A stretch of 64,000 nucleotides of DNA from Acidobacteriota bacterium. GTDB lineage: Bacteria; Acidobacteriota; Terriglobia; Terriglobales; Acidobacteriaceae. The position numbers and the translations under genes were made by a program. Location of the stretch: contig JAJZEA010000006.1 in the NCBI GenBank assembly GCA_021851335.1, positions 31,965 to 95,964 on the forward strand. The letters run 5' to 3'. Within the stretch, counting starts at the first letter, position 1, and each line of letters starts with the position of its first letter. The notes beneath the pieces are model-generated. The model had not been told where the DNA came from. It saw nothing but the letters and a program-made list of their open reading frames with translations, and did not search any database. Positions 45,995 through 55,016 of this stretch are shown piece after piece.

Positions 45995-47872
45995 GTGAAG
46001 GTAAACTTTTGCGCGGTTTCAACAGGACGCAAACGCAAGCGCATCTTTGCCAGCTTCGCAATCGGCTTGAGTGCGCTGTTGGCCACATCTGCTGCACAGG
46101 CTCGATCCATACCGGAATCCAATGCCGCACCTACGCCTGTCTTGAACTTAATGCAAACTCCACCGCCATCCACAGTGGGTGTCTTTCCGCTCGCCGATGT
46201 ACATCGCGGACTGACGGGCACAGCCTGGACGGTCTTTGAAGGCACACAGCCGGAAGCGATGCAGGTGGAGATTCTAGGCATTCTGCGAGGCGCGCGCGGG
46301 CCGGGGCGCGATCTGATTCTGGGCCGCCTGGTGGGAAAGAAACCGGAGTACACGGGCGTAGTGGCAGGCATGAGCGGCAGTCCTGTTTATATTGACGGCA
46401 AGCTGCTCGGCGCGTTGTCCTACCGGATTGGCCAGTTCAGCAAGGAGCCCATTGCAGGCATCACCCCGATCGAGCAGATGCTGGAGGTGCGTAACCTGAC
46501 CCCTCTTCCCATCCGGGCGGAAAACTCGTCGGCGCTGGCTGAAAATCCAACCGGCAACGCTCCCATGCAGGCCATGGAAACGCCGCTGCTGATGAGCGGC
46601 TTCTCTGCCGAGGCGATTCAACTGTGGCGGAAGCGCATGGCGGGAACGGGCCTGGAGCAGATCGCCGCTGGAGGTCCGCTTGGATCAGGAGGCGCAGCGG
46701 CCGAGAAATTGGCTCCCATTCTGCCCGGCTCCGCGGTCAGTCTCCAACTGGTCCGCGGAGACATGGAGATTGCCGCTACCTGTACTGTCACCTATGTCGA
46801 TCCGCATCGGCTGCTGGCCTGCGGTCACCCCATCTTCCAGTCTGGCGAAATCTCGGTCCCGATGACGCGCGCCGAGGTGGTCGCCACCCTGCCGTCACCG
46901 TTGAACGCCTTCAAGATCATCAATACAGGCGCAACCATCGGGGCTTTCACCGAGGACCGCGATGCAGCGATCTCCGGCCTGCTCGGCGCTCATGCCAGAA
47001 TGATTCCGCTGGCCATGACCGTTTCAACCGGAACCACCACGGTCGCGCATCACGTTGAGATTCTGAACCTGCCGACGATGACCCCTTCGGCGCTGCTGGT
47101 CTCGGTCTATCAGATGCTGCTTCAGACCAACCTGAGCACAGCGCAGACCACCTATCACGTGACCGGATCGATTCATCTGGCTGGATTGCCCCCCGTGCCC
47201 GTGGACGCTTGGGGCGCGCCTGCGACGACGATGGCTCCGCAACTCGCCGCGGCCATTGGTGTTGGCAGCGTCTTTGACGAACTCTATGCCAGCCCCCTCC
47301 GCAACGCAGCCAGGAACGCGATTCAAAGCATAGACCTGCACGTGGACGCATTGGCGGGGAACCGCACCACCACGCTGGACAGCGTTCGGTTGCTCTCCTC
47401 CGGCATCGTCCATGCCGGAGACACGGTGACGCTGGAAGCGACGATCCACCGCTGGCAACAGCCCGCGCAGACCATGCAGCTTTCTGCTCGGATTCCAGCC
47501 AATCTGCCCCCAGGAACTCTTCGCCTGCTGGTGAGTAACGGCGCTACGCTGGATCGCACACTCGACGCCACCGCTCCCGGCAAGGATCTGGGCGGCTTTG
47601 CGGCAACCGTGGCTCGTCTGCGTGTGCGCCACCCCGCCGACCGGCTATATCTGAGCCTGCTGCTGCCTGAGGCGGAGGCATCGCTGGATGGCCAGGTTCT
47701 GGATTCCATTCCACTTTCCCTGGCCAACGCATTGGAGCCAATGCACCAAAGCTCTGCTGCCGGGCTTCAGGGAGAATCCCTGGACATCGCCACCAGCAAA
47801 CCCGTCGATGGAGTACTCGCCGGATATCAGACCATTCCCGTGCACGTGGAAGCCGGCGGCGGGTTACACTAG
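45995..47872 (+). CDS. SpoIVB-type S55 peptidase domain protein
   Basis: About 625 residues. Signal segment RIFASFAIGLSALLATSAAQA. The S55 core has VVAGMSGSPVYIDGKLLGAL with the nucleophile serine at about 127-129, EPIAGITPIEQMLEV, and LLACGHPIFQSGEISVP (about 272-288), which matches the catalytic-His-containing GH motif of SpoIVB. In Bacillus SpoIVB cleaves an inter-membrane signalling protein in sporulation; acidobacterial members have no known substrate. The C-terminal 250 residues are beta-rich. Start uncertain: the frame opens at 45848 but overlaps the divergent gene's start; GTG 45995 or 45983 are likelier. Confidence 0.8.
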   Translation: MKVNFCAVSTGRKRKRIFASFAIGLSALLATSAAQARSIPESNAAPTPVLNLMQTPPPSTVGVFPLADVHRGLTGTAWTVFEGTQPEAMQVEILGILRGARGPGRDLILGRLVGKKPEYTGVVAGMSGSPVYIDGKLLGALSYRIGQFSKEPIAGITPIEQMLEVRNLTPLPIRAENSSALAENPTGNAPMQAMETPLLMSGFSAEAIQLWRKRMAGTGLEQIAAGGPLGSGGAAAEKLAPILPGSAVSLQLVRGDMEIAATCTVTYVDPHRLLACGHPIFQSGEISVPMTRAEVVATLPSPLNAFKIINTGATIGAFTEDRDAAISGLLGAHARMIPLAMTVSTGTTTVAHHVEILNLPTMTPSALLVSVYQMLLQTNLSTAQTTYHVTGSIHLAGLPPVPVDAWGAPATTMAPQLAAAIGVGSVFDELYASPLRNAARNAIQSIDLHVDALAGNRTTTLDSVRLLSSGIVHAGDTVTLEATIHRWQQPAQTMQLSARIPANLPPGTLRLLVSNGATLDRTLDATAPGKDLGGFAATVARLRVRHPADRLYLSLLLPEAEASLDGQVLDSIPLSLANALEPMHQSSAAGLQGESLDIATSKPVDGVLAGYQTIPVHVEAGGGLH

Positions 47873-47895
47873 GTTGAGTTGAGTTGAGTTGAGTT
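47873..47895 (+). repeat. Pentanucleotide repeat (GTTGA)4 plus GTT
   Basis: GTTGA occurs four times in tandem followed by GTT, directly after the S55-peptidase stop codon. It is not coding in this frame. Confidence 0.85.
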
Positions 47896-47896
47896 A

Positions 47897-47965
47897 CGGC
47901 TGCAACCCACCGGGCATTCCCTCCACCCCGTCACGGCAGCCGCTTCTTTTTGGGTATTTTTTTTG
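47897..47965 (+). terminator. Possible terminator after the S55-peptidase gene
   Basis: CGGCTGC (47897-47903) pairs with GCAGCCG (47936-47942), followed by CTTCTTTTTGGG and then TATTTTTTTT. The loop is long (32 nt), so efficiency is uncertain, but the T-runs are strong. Confidence 0.5.
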
Positions 47966-47985
47966 AGGCTAATCGGGGAATTGCG

Positions 47986-48993
47986 ATGAAACAAATTCAA
48001 GGACTTGCAGCCCACGCCGCTGGCGCGGAGCTGTTAACGTTTCGCTACAATCCGGGCGAACTGAGGGCGCAGGAAGTGGAGATACAAATCTCACACTGTG
48101 GCGTCTGCCACAGCGATCTGCACCTGATCGCCAACGACTGGGGCATCAGCCAGTTCCCGTTCATTCCCGGCCACGAGATCATCGGCAAGGTGATCGCCGT
48201 CGGCGCTGAGGTCAAGTCCATTTCCGTTGGCCAGCGCGTCGGCGTCGGCTGGCAGTCCAACTCCTGCGGCCTGTGCGAGTGGTGCACCCAGGGGATGGAA
48301 AATCTATGCTCTTCTGCCGAGGCGACTTGCGTCCATCGTCACGGCGGCTATGCCGATGCGGTCCGCGTGAATGCTCGTTTTGCCGTGCCTGTTCCTGACG
48401 CGCTGGCCAGCGAAAACGCCGCCCCGCTGCTTTGTGGCGGCATCACGGTCTATAACCCTCTGCGCACCCACGGCATCAATCCCTCTTCGCGCGTCGGCAT
48501 CGTCGGCATCGGTGGTCTGGGACATATCGCGTTGCAGTTCGCGCGGGTTTTTGGAGCCGAAGTCACGGCCTTTTCCACCTCCGCGGCCAAGGAAGACGAG
48601 GCGCGCGCGCTGGGTGCCCACCACTTCGTGAATACTCGTGAAACCAAAGCCATGCGCGAAGTTGCCGGGCGCTTCGACTTCATCCTGAGCACCATCAACG
48701 CTGATCAGGACTGGATGAGCTACATCCACGCCCTGCGACCGACCGGAACGCTTTGTTTTGTCGGTGTGCCCCCATCGCCGGTGACGTTCCATGCTTTTCC
48801 GCTGATCTCCGGTGTGCGCACCATCACCGGCAGCCCGATCGGCAGTCCGCATCGCCTGCGAGAGATGCTGGATGTAGCCGCGCGTCATGGCGTCAAAGCC
48901 CAGACCGAGTCGTTTCCCATGCAAAAGGCCAACGAAGCCATCGAAAAGGTGAAAAAGAACAAGGTGCGATATCGCGCCGTGCTGACAAACTGA
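47986..48993 (+). CDS. Zinc-dependent alcohol/aldehyde dehydrogenase (CAD/YahK-like)
   Basis: 335 residues, medium-chain dehydrogenase. Catalytic zinc ligands Cys38 (SHCGVCHSDLH) and His63 (PGHEIIG); structural-zinc cysteines 94, 97, 100 and 108 (SCGLCEWCTQGMENLC). Rossmann motif VGIVGIGGLGHIALQFA with a following FSTSAAKEDEA that fits NADPH. The set is typical of cinnamyl-alcohol-dehydrogenase-like broad aldehyde reductases. ATG 47986 with GGGGAA upstream. Confidence 0.93.
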   Translation: MKQIQGLAAHAAGAELLTFRYNPGELRAQEVEIQISHCGVCHSDLHLIANDWGISQFPFIPGHEIIGKVIAVGAEVKSISVGQRVGVGWQSNSCGLCEWCTQGMENLCSSAEATCVHRHGGYADAVRVNARFAVPVPDALASENAAPLLCGGITVYNPLRTHGINPSSRVGIVGIGGLGHIALQFARVFGAEVTAFSTSAAKEDEARALGAHHFVNTRETKAMREVAGRFDFILSTINADQDWMSYIHALRPTGTLCFVGVPPSPVTFHAFPLISGVRTITGSPIGSPHRLREMLDVAARHGVKAQTESFPMQKANEAIEKVKKNKVRYRAVLTN

Positions 48994-49046
48994 TTCCAAG
49001 GCTGTTTGGCACAGAGGAAACGCGCTCTAGTACACTCAGCCTCAGC

Positions 49047-51446
49047 ATGAATTCTTTTCGCAGTGCGTTTTTCGCCACCTTTGGTTCTGTTGTCGCTTCG
49101 TTCTGCCGAGTCGTCCCCGCCCTGGCGCTTCTGTCCGCGTTGCTCGTTTCGATCGGTCACGCGCAAGGCACCCAGCTTTGGACACAATCACAGGCCGCGG
49201 AGCTGGAAAAAGGGACGCCGCTCGGCGTCTCTGTCGCCTCGGACGGCGTGCTGCGCCGCGGCCCGCTGGCCACGCTGCTGCGCACAACCACCTCGACGTT
49301 TGTGTGGGCGACGGTAACTGACAAAAATGGAGACATCTTCGTTGCCACCGGATCACCCGCCACCGTGCAGCGACTGAGCGCAGACGGAAAGACCGCAACG
49401 ACTCTGCTGATGACCAAAGCCCTGGCCGTGCAGTCCCTTGCAATGGGTCCGGACGGCGCACTCTATGCCGCAACCATGCCCGATGGTCGGGTCTACCGGC
49501 TCAATCCCGATGCAAAGCTGCCGGTGGACGCAGCCGCCGTCAAACCGGTCTTTGACCTGAGCGATTTTGACCATGGCGCTCTGGACGACCCGGGCGCGGC
49601 CAAGAAAACTGACTCGGACAACGCCGACGCCAAATCCACCACACACGCGCACTACATCTGGGCAATGACATTCGACCCCGCCGGGCGGCTTTACATTGCA
49701 ACCGGCGGGCCGGGCGTAATCTACCGCCTCGACTTGACGCGCCACGATTCGGCGCGCCCGGATTCCGCGCATGCCGAGCCAGCAGCCAAGGTTTTCTTCG
49801 CAACCGATGAGCAGCATATCCGCGCTTTGGCCTGGGACAAGGACGGCAACCTGATCGCGGGCAGCGATGGTTCTGGACTGGTCTATCGCATCCGTCCAAG
49901 CGGCAAGGGTTTTGTGCTCTTCGCCGCACCGCACCGCGAGATCACCGCGCTTGCCGTCGATGCCAGCGGCACCCTTTGGGCCGCCGATGCGGGCGACAAA
50001 TCGCGTAGCCCATTGCCCGCGCTGCCCATCTCCAGCGGCAGCCCCAGCATCACGATCTCGTTCAATCAGCCAGGCTCTGTGCAGGCGGCCAATGCCAGCA
50101 CCACCCTGCCCGATGGCACCGAAATCTATGCGCTGACGGCCCATGCCGCGCCGCGCAAGGTCTGGCAAGGCCACGATGAAATCGTCTACAGCCTGACGGC
50201 TACGCCCGAAGGACTGCTGGCCGCAACCGGCAATCAGGGCAGGATTCTGCTGCTCCAGCCCGATGGCGGCGAGCGTGATCTTGCCCACGTCAACGCGCAG
50301 CAGGCGCTGGCGATCTCCGCGACCCGCGATGGCTGGCTGATCGCCACCGCCAATCCGGGCCAGGTCTATCAACTTGCCGATGGCGGAGCCGCAACCGAGC
50401 ACGCCTATGCCAGCGACCTGCTCGACGCCGGGGCGCTTGCTCGCTGGGGCCGCATCGAGGTTGATCCGGATTCGAAGGGATATCACCTTTTCACGCGCTC
50501 GGGCAACGTCGATCAGCCCATACGCAAAGAGAGCAACTGGGGATGGTCCGACTGGAAGCCGCTCAACGGCAGCCAGATTGATTCGCCGCCGGGTCGTTAT
50601 CTTCAGTGGAAGGCTATCCTCGATTCGGGTGGGCAACTGGCCGGCGTCGGCGTGAACTACCTGCCGGTGAACTCCGCCCCCTCGGTCGATGCGATTGTCG
50701 TGGTTCCCGGTGTGCGCTATACACCTCAGCCGCAATCCTCCGCATCGCAGACCGTGAACATCAGCTTCCCGTCCAGCGACGGCAGTGCAAACAACGATGG
50801 CGGATCCGCAAACAGCTCTCCGTTGCAGGCGCAGAAGGATGCCAAGGCTGTGACCGTCCGCTGGGCGGCGCATGACGACAACGGCGACACGCTGGCCTAT
50901 GATCTCTATCTCCGCGGCGACAACGAACAGCTTTGGCGGCTGCTCCAGAGGAACCTCAGCGAAAAGGCGTGGAGCTTCGATACGGATAGCATCCCCGACG
51001 GCGGCTATCGCGTGCGGGCGGTGGCAACGGACCTGCCCTCGCACACTCCAGCTGAGGCTCTGACGGGCGAAAAAATCAGTGACCGCTTTGTGATCGACAC
51101 CACGCCGCCGGTCATCTCCGCGCTGCATGCCGGTCCTGTCATAACCGCCTGTGCCGCTGTGCATGCAACGCATTGCATCGCCGCTACCTGGGATGCGCAG
51201 GACGCCACGTCACCCATCGCCGAGGCGCAGTACTCGATTGACGCCGGTCCCTGGCAATATGTTGAGCCAGTTGGCGAACTCTCCGACGCGCGCACCGAAC
51301 ACTACTCGGTGACCCTGCCACTGCCGGACTCGGCAGACGCGGCAGCCGAGCACATCGTGGCCGTGCGCGTGAGTGACCGCTACGACAATCCTTCCGTCGC
51401 CAAAACCGTCGTGCCTGCCGTTGCACCCCCGGAGCCGAAACCTTGA
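49047..51446 (+). CDS. Secreted beta-propeller-like protein, function unknown
   Basis: 799 residues. Signal peptide to about residue 33 (VVPALALLSALLVSIGHAQ). Residues about 60-480 contain repeated propeller-blade patterns: VTDKNGDIFVATGSPATVQRL, MGPDGALYAATMPDGRVYRL, FDPAGRLYIATGGPGVIYRL, WDKDGNLIAGSDGSGLVYRI and so on, recalling six- or seven-blade NHL/SMP-30-like propellers. The C-terminal part has fibronectin-like or Big-type beta domains (TVRWAAHDDNGDTLAYDLYL, DTTPPVISALHAG). Likely an extracytoplasmic binding protein. TACACT lies 10 nt before the ATG. Its stop overlaps the TTG of the following permease gene. Confidence 0.8.
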   Translation: MNSFRSAFFATFGSVVASFCRVVPALALLSALLVSIGHAQGTQLWTQSQAAELEKGTPLGVSVASDGVLRRGPLATLLRTTTSTFVWATVTDKNGDIFVATGSPATVQRLSADGKTATTLLMTKALAVQSLAMGPDGALYAATMPDGRVYRLNPDAKLPVDAAAVKPVFDLSDFDHGALDDPGAAKKTDSDNADAKSTTHAHYIWAMTFDPAGRLYIATGGPGVIYRLDLTRHDSARPDSAHAEPAAKVFFATDEQHIRALAWDKDGNLIAGSDGSGLVYRIRPSGKGFVLFAAPHREITALAVDASGTLWAADAGDKSRSPLPALPISSGSPSITISFNQPGSVQAANASTTLPDGTEIYALTAHAAPRKVWQGHDEIVYSLTATPEGLLAATGNQGRILLLQPDGGERDLAHVNAQQALAISATRDGWLIATANPGQVYQLADGGAATEHAYASDLLDAGALARWGRIEVDPDSKGYHLFTRSGNVDQPIRKESNWGWSDWKPLNGSQIDSPPGRYLQWKAILDSGGQLAGVGVNYLPVNSAPSVDAIVVVPGVRYTPQPQSSASQTVNISFPSSDGSANNDGGSANSSPLQAQKDAKAVTVRWAAHDDNGDTLAYDLYLRGDNEQLWRLLQRNLSEKAWSFDTDSIPDGGYRVRAVATDLPSHTPAEALTGEKISDRFVIDTTPPVISALHAGPVITACAAVHATHCIAATWDAQDATSPIAEAQYSIDAGPWQYVEPVGELSDARTEHYSVTLPLPDSADAAAEHIVAVRVSDRYDNPSVAKTVVPAVAPPEPKP

Positions 51447-52723
51447 GGTTCGGCTTCGAACTATTCTTTGCCGCGCGGTATCTTCGCGCGCGCAGGCGTC
51501 AGGCCGTCATCGGAGTGGTGACGGCGATCTCTATCCTGGGCATCGCCGCGGGAGTCGCCGCGCTGATCATCGCGCTGGCCGTCACCAACGGAATGCGGCG
51601 CGATGTGCAGGATCGTCTACTCGGCAGCTCGGCACACATCGACCTGTTGCGCGCCGACGCCAAAGGCATCCGTGACTGGAAGCCGCTGGTCGAGCGGCTT
51701 GGCCATCTGCCTCACGTTGTCGCCGACGCGCCCGGCCTCTACGAGCAGGTTCTTGTCGCGCGTGGCCCTCGCGATGGTGGTGCGTTGCTGAAAGGCATCC
51801 TGCCCACCGCGGAGAATCGCATCAGCCATCTGGAATCGACGGTAACGCCCGCTGGAGCCTTTGCTCAGCTTGCTCCGCAGGCCCTTGATGCGCAAAACTC
51901 GGCCAGTAACGCCAGCAGCGATCTGGCTGCGCCCGCGCCTGTCATTCTGGGCAGTGACCTGGCGGAAAATATCGGCGCCTCCGTGGGAGATTCCGTGATG
52001 ATTATCAGTCCGCAAGGCGAACTGACCCCGCTTGGCATCGTTCCCAAATATGTGCGGTTTCGCGTGGCAGGCATCTTTCACTCCGGCTTTTACCAGTACG
52101 ACTCCGGCATGGGCTATATCCGGCTCGGCGACGCGCAGCGCCTCTTTGCCGAGCCGGATCTGATCACCGTCATCGACTTTCGCGTAGATGATCTCTACGC
52201 CGCCGACCGCATCGCTCGCAGCGTGGAAAAAGCCGCCGGACCTGGCTTTCAGGCCACAAGCTGGATGGAAGAAAATCGCGAGCTTTTTCGGGCGCTGGCG
52301 CTGCAACGCGTGGTCACCTTTCTGATCCTTGGGCTGATCGTGCTTGTAGCCGCACTCAACATCCTCATCGCGCTCACCATGATGGTGATGGAAAAGACGC
52401 GCGATATTGCGATCCTCATGAGCTTTGGCGTGGAACCGGCACAGATTCGCCGCATTTTTCTGTTGCAGGGCTTGCTCATCAGCCTTATCGGAACCGCGCT
52501 GGGCCTTGCGCTTGGCTACCTGGGCGCATGGGCGGGCGGGCACTATCACTTCGTCCACCTATCGGCCTCGCTGTATAACCTGGACACGCTACCGTTTGCG
52601 CCCCGGCTCATGGACGGCGCGCTGGTCAGCGTCGTCTCCATCGGCGTAGCGCTGCTGGCCACGCTGTATCCCTCGTCGGCCGCGGCCAGCATTCTGCCTG
52701 CTGAAGCGCTTCGTTACGAGTGA
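51443..52723 (+). CDS. LolC/LolE-like ABC transporter permease
   Basis: 426 residues. FELFFAARYLRARRRQAVIG and SILGIAAGVAALIIALAVTNGM form the first transmembrane segment, a large periplasmic MacB-like domain spans about 45-270, and three C-terminal helices follow (VVTFLILGLIVLVAALNILI, LLISLIGTALGLALGYLGAW, and the last near 395-420). EKTRDIAILMSFGVEPAQIRRIF is the FtsX-family coupling motif. LolC/E extract lipoproteins for transfer to LolA. No LolD ATPase gene is adjacent. TTG start within TTGA overlap, with GGAG eight bases before. Cotranscription with the propeller gene is likely. Confidence 0.85.
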   Translation: MRFGFELFFAARYLRARRRQAVIGVVTAISILGIAAGVAALIIALAVTNGMRRDVQDRLLGSSAHIDLLRADAKGIRDWKPLVERLGHLPHVVADAPGLYEQVLVARGPRDGGALLKGILPTAENRISHLESTVTPAGAFAQLAPQALDAQNSASNASSDLAAPAPVILGSDLAENIGASVGDSVMIISPQGELTPLGIVPKYVRFRVAGIFHSGFYQYDSGMGYIRLGDAQRLFAEPDLITVIDFRVDDLYAADRIARSVEKAAGPGFQATSWMEENRELFRALALQRVVTFLILGLIVLVAALNILIALTMMVMEKTRDIAILMSFGVEPAQIRRIFLLQGLLISLIGTALGLALGYLGAWAGGHYHFVHLSASLYNLDTLPFAPRLMDGALVSVVSIGVALLATLYPSSAAASILPAEALRYE

Positions 52724-52823
52724 TGCTGCGTTCAGCGGAAATTTCTCAATCCCCGCAACCCATGTCGTGATACGATTCGTGCCTGCCGCAGAAGACGCTG
52801 AATTTCGTCGCAGGAGGCTCCCG

Positions 52824-53690
52824 ATGATCGAAGTCCTGGGGATGATGCTCGCCGGATTCGTTGCGCTCGGCGCGGGTCTGCTGCTTCGGCGCAAACAACA
52901 GCGCTCCGGCTCTGTGACGAATCGCCTGATCCTGCTCGCGCCCGTCTTGGAGGCCGTTGCGCTGGCCATGTTTGCCGCTGAACACTTCACGGCAGCCGCT
53001 TCGCTGCTGCCCGTAGTTCCGCCCTGGATGCCCTGGCCGCTCTTCTGTGTCTACTTCGTCGGCGTCGCGCTGCTGGCTGCCGCGGTCAGCTTTCTGGCCG
53101 GGCGTTGCGTGCGCTGGTCCGCGCTGTCGCTGGCGCTGTTCTTTCTTCTGGTTGTCGCACTCTCTGATCTTCCCGCGATTGCCGCCGAGGCACACCAGCG
53201 GCTCTTCTGGTCGCTCTTCGTGCGCGAAATCTCCTTTGCCGGTGGAGCGATGCTGATGGCCGGAAGTGAGTGGCCACCATCAAGCACGGCGCGCGTGTGG
53301 CTCACCCGCGCCGGACGCACCATCGTCGCTCTGGTGCTCGCGTTCTATGCGTCCGAGCATTTCTTGTACCCACACTTTGCGCCCGGCGTTCCGCTGGAAA
53401 AGCTGACGCCCGCCTGGATTCCGGCTCCGGTGCTGCTGGCTGACTTTGTGGGAGCCGTGTTGCTGGCCGCGGCGATCGGACTATTTGTTCCTCGGATGGT
53501 TCGTTACTCGGCAGCCGCAGCGGGAGCGGTGCTGCTCTTGCTGACCGTGTTTTTCTATGGCCCGATTTTTTTGCTGGAGATACACTCGTCACTCGCCGTC
53601 GAAGGCATGAACTATATTGGCGACACACTACTCTTTGCTGCGACCGTGCTGCTCACCGGTTTGGCTGACTGCAAGCCAGCACATGCCTGA
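52824..53690 (+). CDS. Polytopic membrane protein with internal duplication, function unknown
   Basis: 288 residues, about eight transmembrane helices. Two halves repeat the same pattern: FAAEHF then PPWMPWPLFCVYFVGVALLA and RCVRWSALS (about 50-102), and YASEHF then PAWIPAPVLLADFVGAVLLA and RMVRYSAAA (about 175-233). The layout resembles DoxX-like four-helix units fused in tandem. AGGAGG six bases before the ATG at 52824 decides this start. No partner suggests a role. Confidence 0.8.
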   Translation: MIEVLGMMLAGFVALGAGLLLRRKQQRSGSVTNRLILLAPVLEAVALAMFAAEHFTAAASLLPVVPPWMPWPLFCVYFVGVALLAAAVSFLAGRCVRWSALSLALFFLLVVALSDLPAIAAEAHQRLFWSLFVREISFAGGAMLMAGSEWPPSSTARVWLTRAGRTIVALVLAFYASEHFLYPHFAPGVPLEKLTPAWIPAPVLLADFVGAVLLAAAIGLFVPRMVRYSAAAAGAVLLLLTVFFYGPIFLLEIHSSLAVEGMNYIGDTLLFAATVLLTGLADCKPAHA

Positions 53691-53774
53691 TCGCGCAGGG
53701 ATAAGGCAATCGGCGAGGTAACCGCACGACGCATCCTTGCTGCACAATCGCGAACGCCAATTGCCTGAGACTCC

Positions 53775-53981
53775 TCACCACGGAGTAATGATGCCGCCCA
53801 CGGCATGACGCTGGGGCAGCACGATGCCGCGATGATCTACCGTAACCGTCTGCGCGGCAGCATCGCCCCTCGGCGGCAACGGCGCGGCCACCAGTTTGCC
53901 GCCGCAGGCTGGGCAGGCTGTGGATGTCTGGCTGGCTTCTTCGCTCAGGTTGGCATGGCAGATCTCACACATCTTTTTCAT
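53775..53981 (-). CDS. Small zinc-ribbon-like protein
   Basis: 68 residues beginning MKKMCEICHANL. CEIC and CPAC, 18 residues apart, make a zinc ribbon, followed by a Pro/Ala-rich C-terminus. Moderate ribosome-binding site only. It could be a real short gene or a chance frame; the conserved-looking CxxC pairs favour a gene. Divergent from the HAD gene. Confidence 0.55.
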   Translation of the reverse strand: MKKMCEICHANLSEEASQTSTACPACGGKLVAAPLPPRGDAAAQTVTVDHRGIVLPQRHAVGGIITPW

Positions 53982-54034
53982 AGACCCAGCATACTGCGCA
54001 AAGCCAGTTTGCCACGCAAAAACGGATCGCCCGG

Positions 54035-54040
54035 TACACT
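54035..54040 (+). promoter_or_regulatory. -10-like element 6 nt before the HAD-hydrolase ATG
   Basis: TACACT ends 6 nt before the ATG. TTGCCA at 54009-54014 is a possible -35 but the 20-bp spacer is long. GGAG in the short leader makes leaderless initiation arguable. Confidence 0.35.
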
Positions 54041-54046
54041 GGAGAT

Positions 54047-54991
54047 ATGCCTGAATTCCCTGCTCCCTGCGCAGAAAACGTCTCGACGGACTTTGCCGCC
54101 GCACTGCCGCACCCCGTCCGACTGGTCGCCATCGACATGGATGGCACACTGCTGCCCGACTTCAGCACTGTCGTCAGTCGCCGCAACCGCGAAGCGTTGC
54201 ACGCCGCGCAACAGGCCGGAATTCAGATCGTGATTGCCACCGGACGGCGACAGGCCTTCACCGCACCGTTGCTGGAGGGCGTCGGACTTGATCCGGAGAC
54301 GCTGCTGGTGACTTCAAATGGCGCCGTCACGCGCACCTTTCGCGGTGACCGGCTCGACTTCTGCCATCTTTCTCCTGAACTTGCGCGCGCTTTGGCCGTG
54401 TTGTTGCGCGGCGCAGGTATGACCGTCTTCACGCTGGATCGGCCCTCGCCGCCCGATCTCATCGTCGAAGACATGGCCATTGCGCGTGGTCGGCTAGCCA
54501 AGTGGGTGGAGGCGAATCGCGGGTCCATCCGGGCCGTGCAGCCCATTGAATCGGCTCTTGGCGACGAGGTCGAGATCATTCAGGGCATGGCCGCCGGTAC
54601 GCTGCGCGAGATGGCCGAGGCCGCCGCACGTATCGCCGATTCGCCGCTGGCTGGCCAAATCGAAGTCATCCGCACTGCGTATCCCGGACACGATCTTTCG
54701 ATTCTGGACCTGCTGCCGCCGGGCATCTCCAAGCGCTCCGGCCTGGAACGCATCGCCAGTCGGCTGGGCATTGCCCGGGAAGAGACGATGGCCATCGGGG
54801 ATAACTGGAACGATGAATCCATGCTGGACTGGGCTGGCGTCGGCGTACTGATGGGCAATGCCACAGACGACCTGCGCGTACTGGCCCAGGAACGCGGTTG
54901 GCGTATTGCGCCGCGCAACACGGATGACGGTGTGGCCACGATGCTGGAGATGGCGATCGCTCGAATACAACCGGATGCAAACACCTTCTGA
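54047..54991 (+). CDS. HAD-superfamily phosphatase, Cof type
   Basis: 314 residues. Motif I AIDMDGTLLPD, motif II TSNGAV (Ser/Thr region VIATGRRQAF precedes), motif III lysine in ISKRSGLERIASRLGI, and motif IV GDNWNDESMLDWAG are those of Cof-like (C2B-cap) HAD phosphatases. These act on sugar phosphates, FMN/PLP or nucleotide phosphates; the substrate is not predictable here. The next gene starts 25 bp later. Confidence 0.9.
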   Translation: MPEFPAPCAENVSTDFAAALPHPVRLVAIDMDGTLLPDFSTVVSRRNREALHAAQQAGIQIVIATGRRQAFTAPLLEGVGLDPETLLVTSNGAVTRTFRGDRLDFCHLSPELARALAVLLRGAGMTVFTLDRPSPPDLIVEDMAIARGRLAKWVEANRGSIRAVQPIESALGDEVEIIQGMAAGTLREMAEAAARIADSPLAGQIEVIRTAYPGHDLSILDLLPPGISKRSGLERIASRLGIAREETMAIGDNWNDESMLDWAGVGVLMGNATDDLRVLAQERGWRIAPRNTDDGVATMLEMAIARIQPDANTF

Positions 54992-55016
54992 TACAGTTTT
55001 CCAAGGATTTATCCCG

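Noticed and set aside
48753..49046. N-terminal extension of the propeller protein
   Set aside because: Overlaps the dehydrogenase gene; a signal peptide begins at the ATG at 49047.
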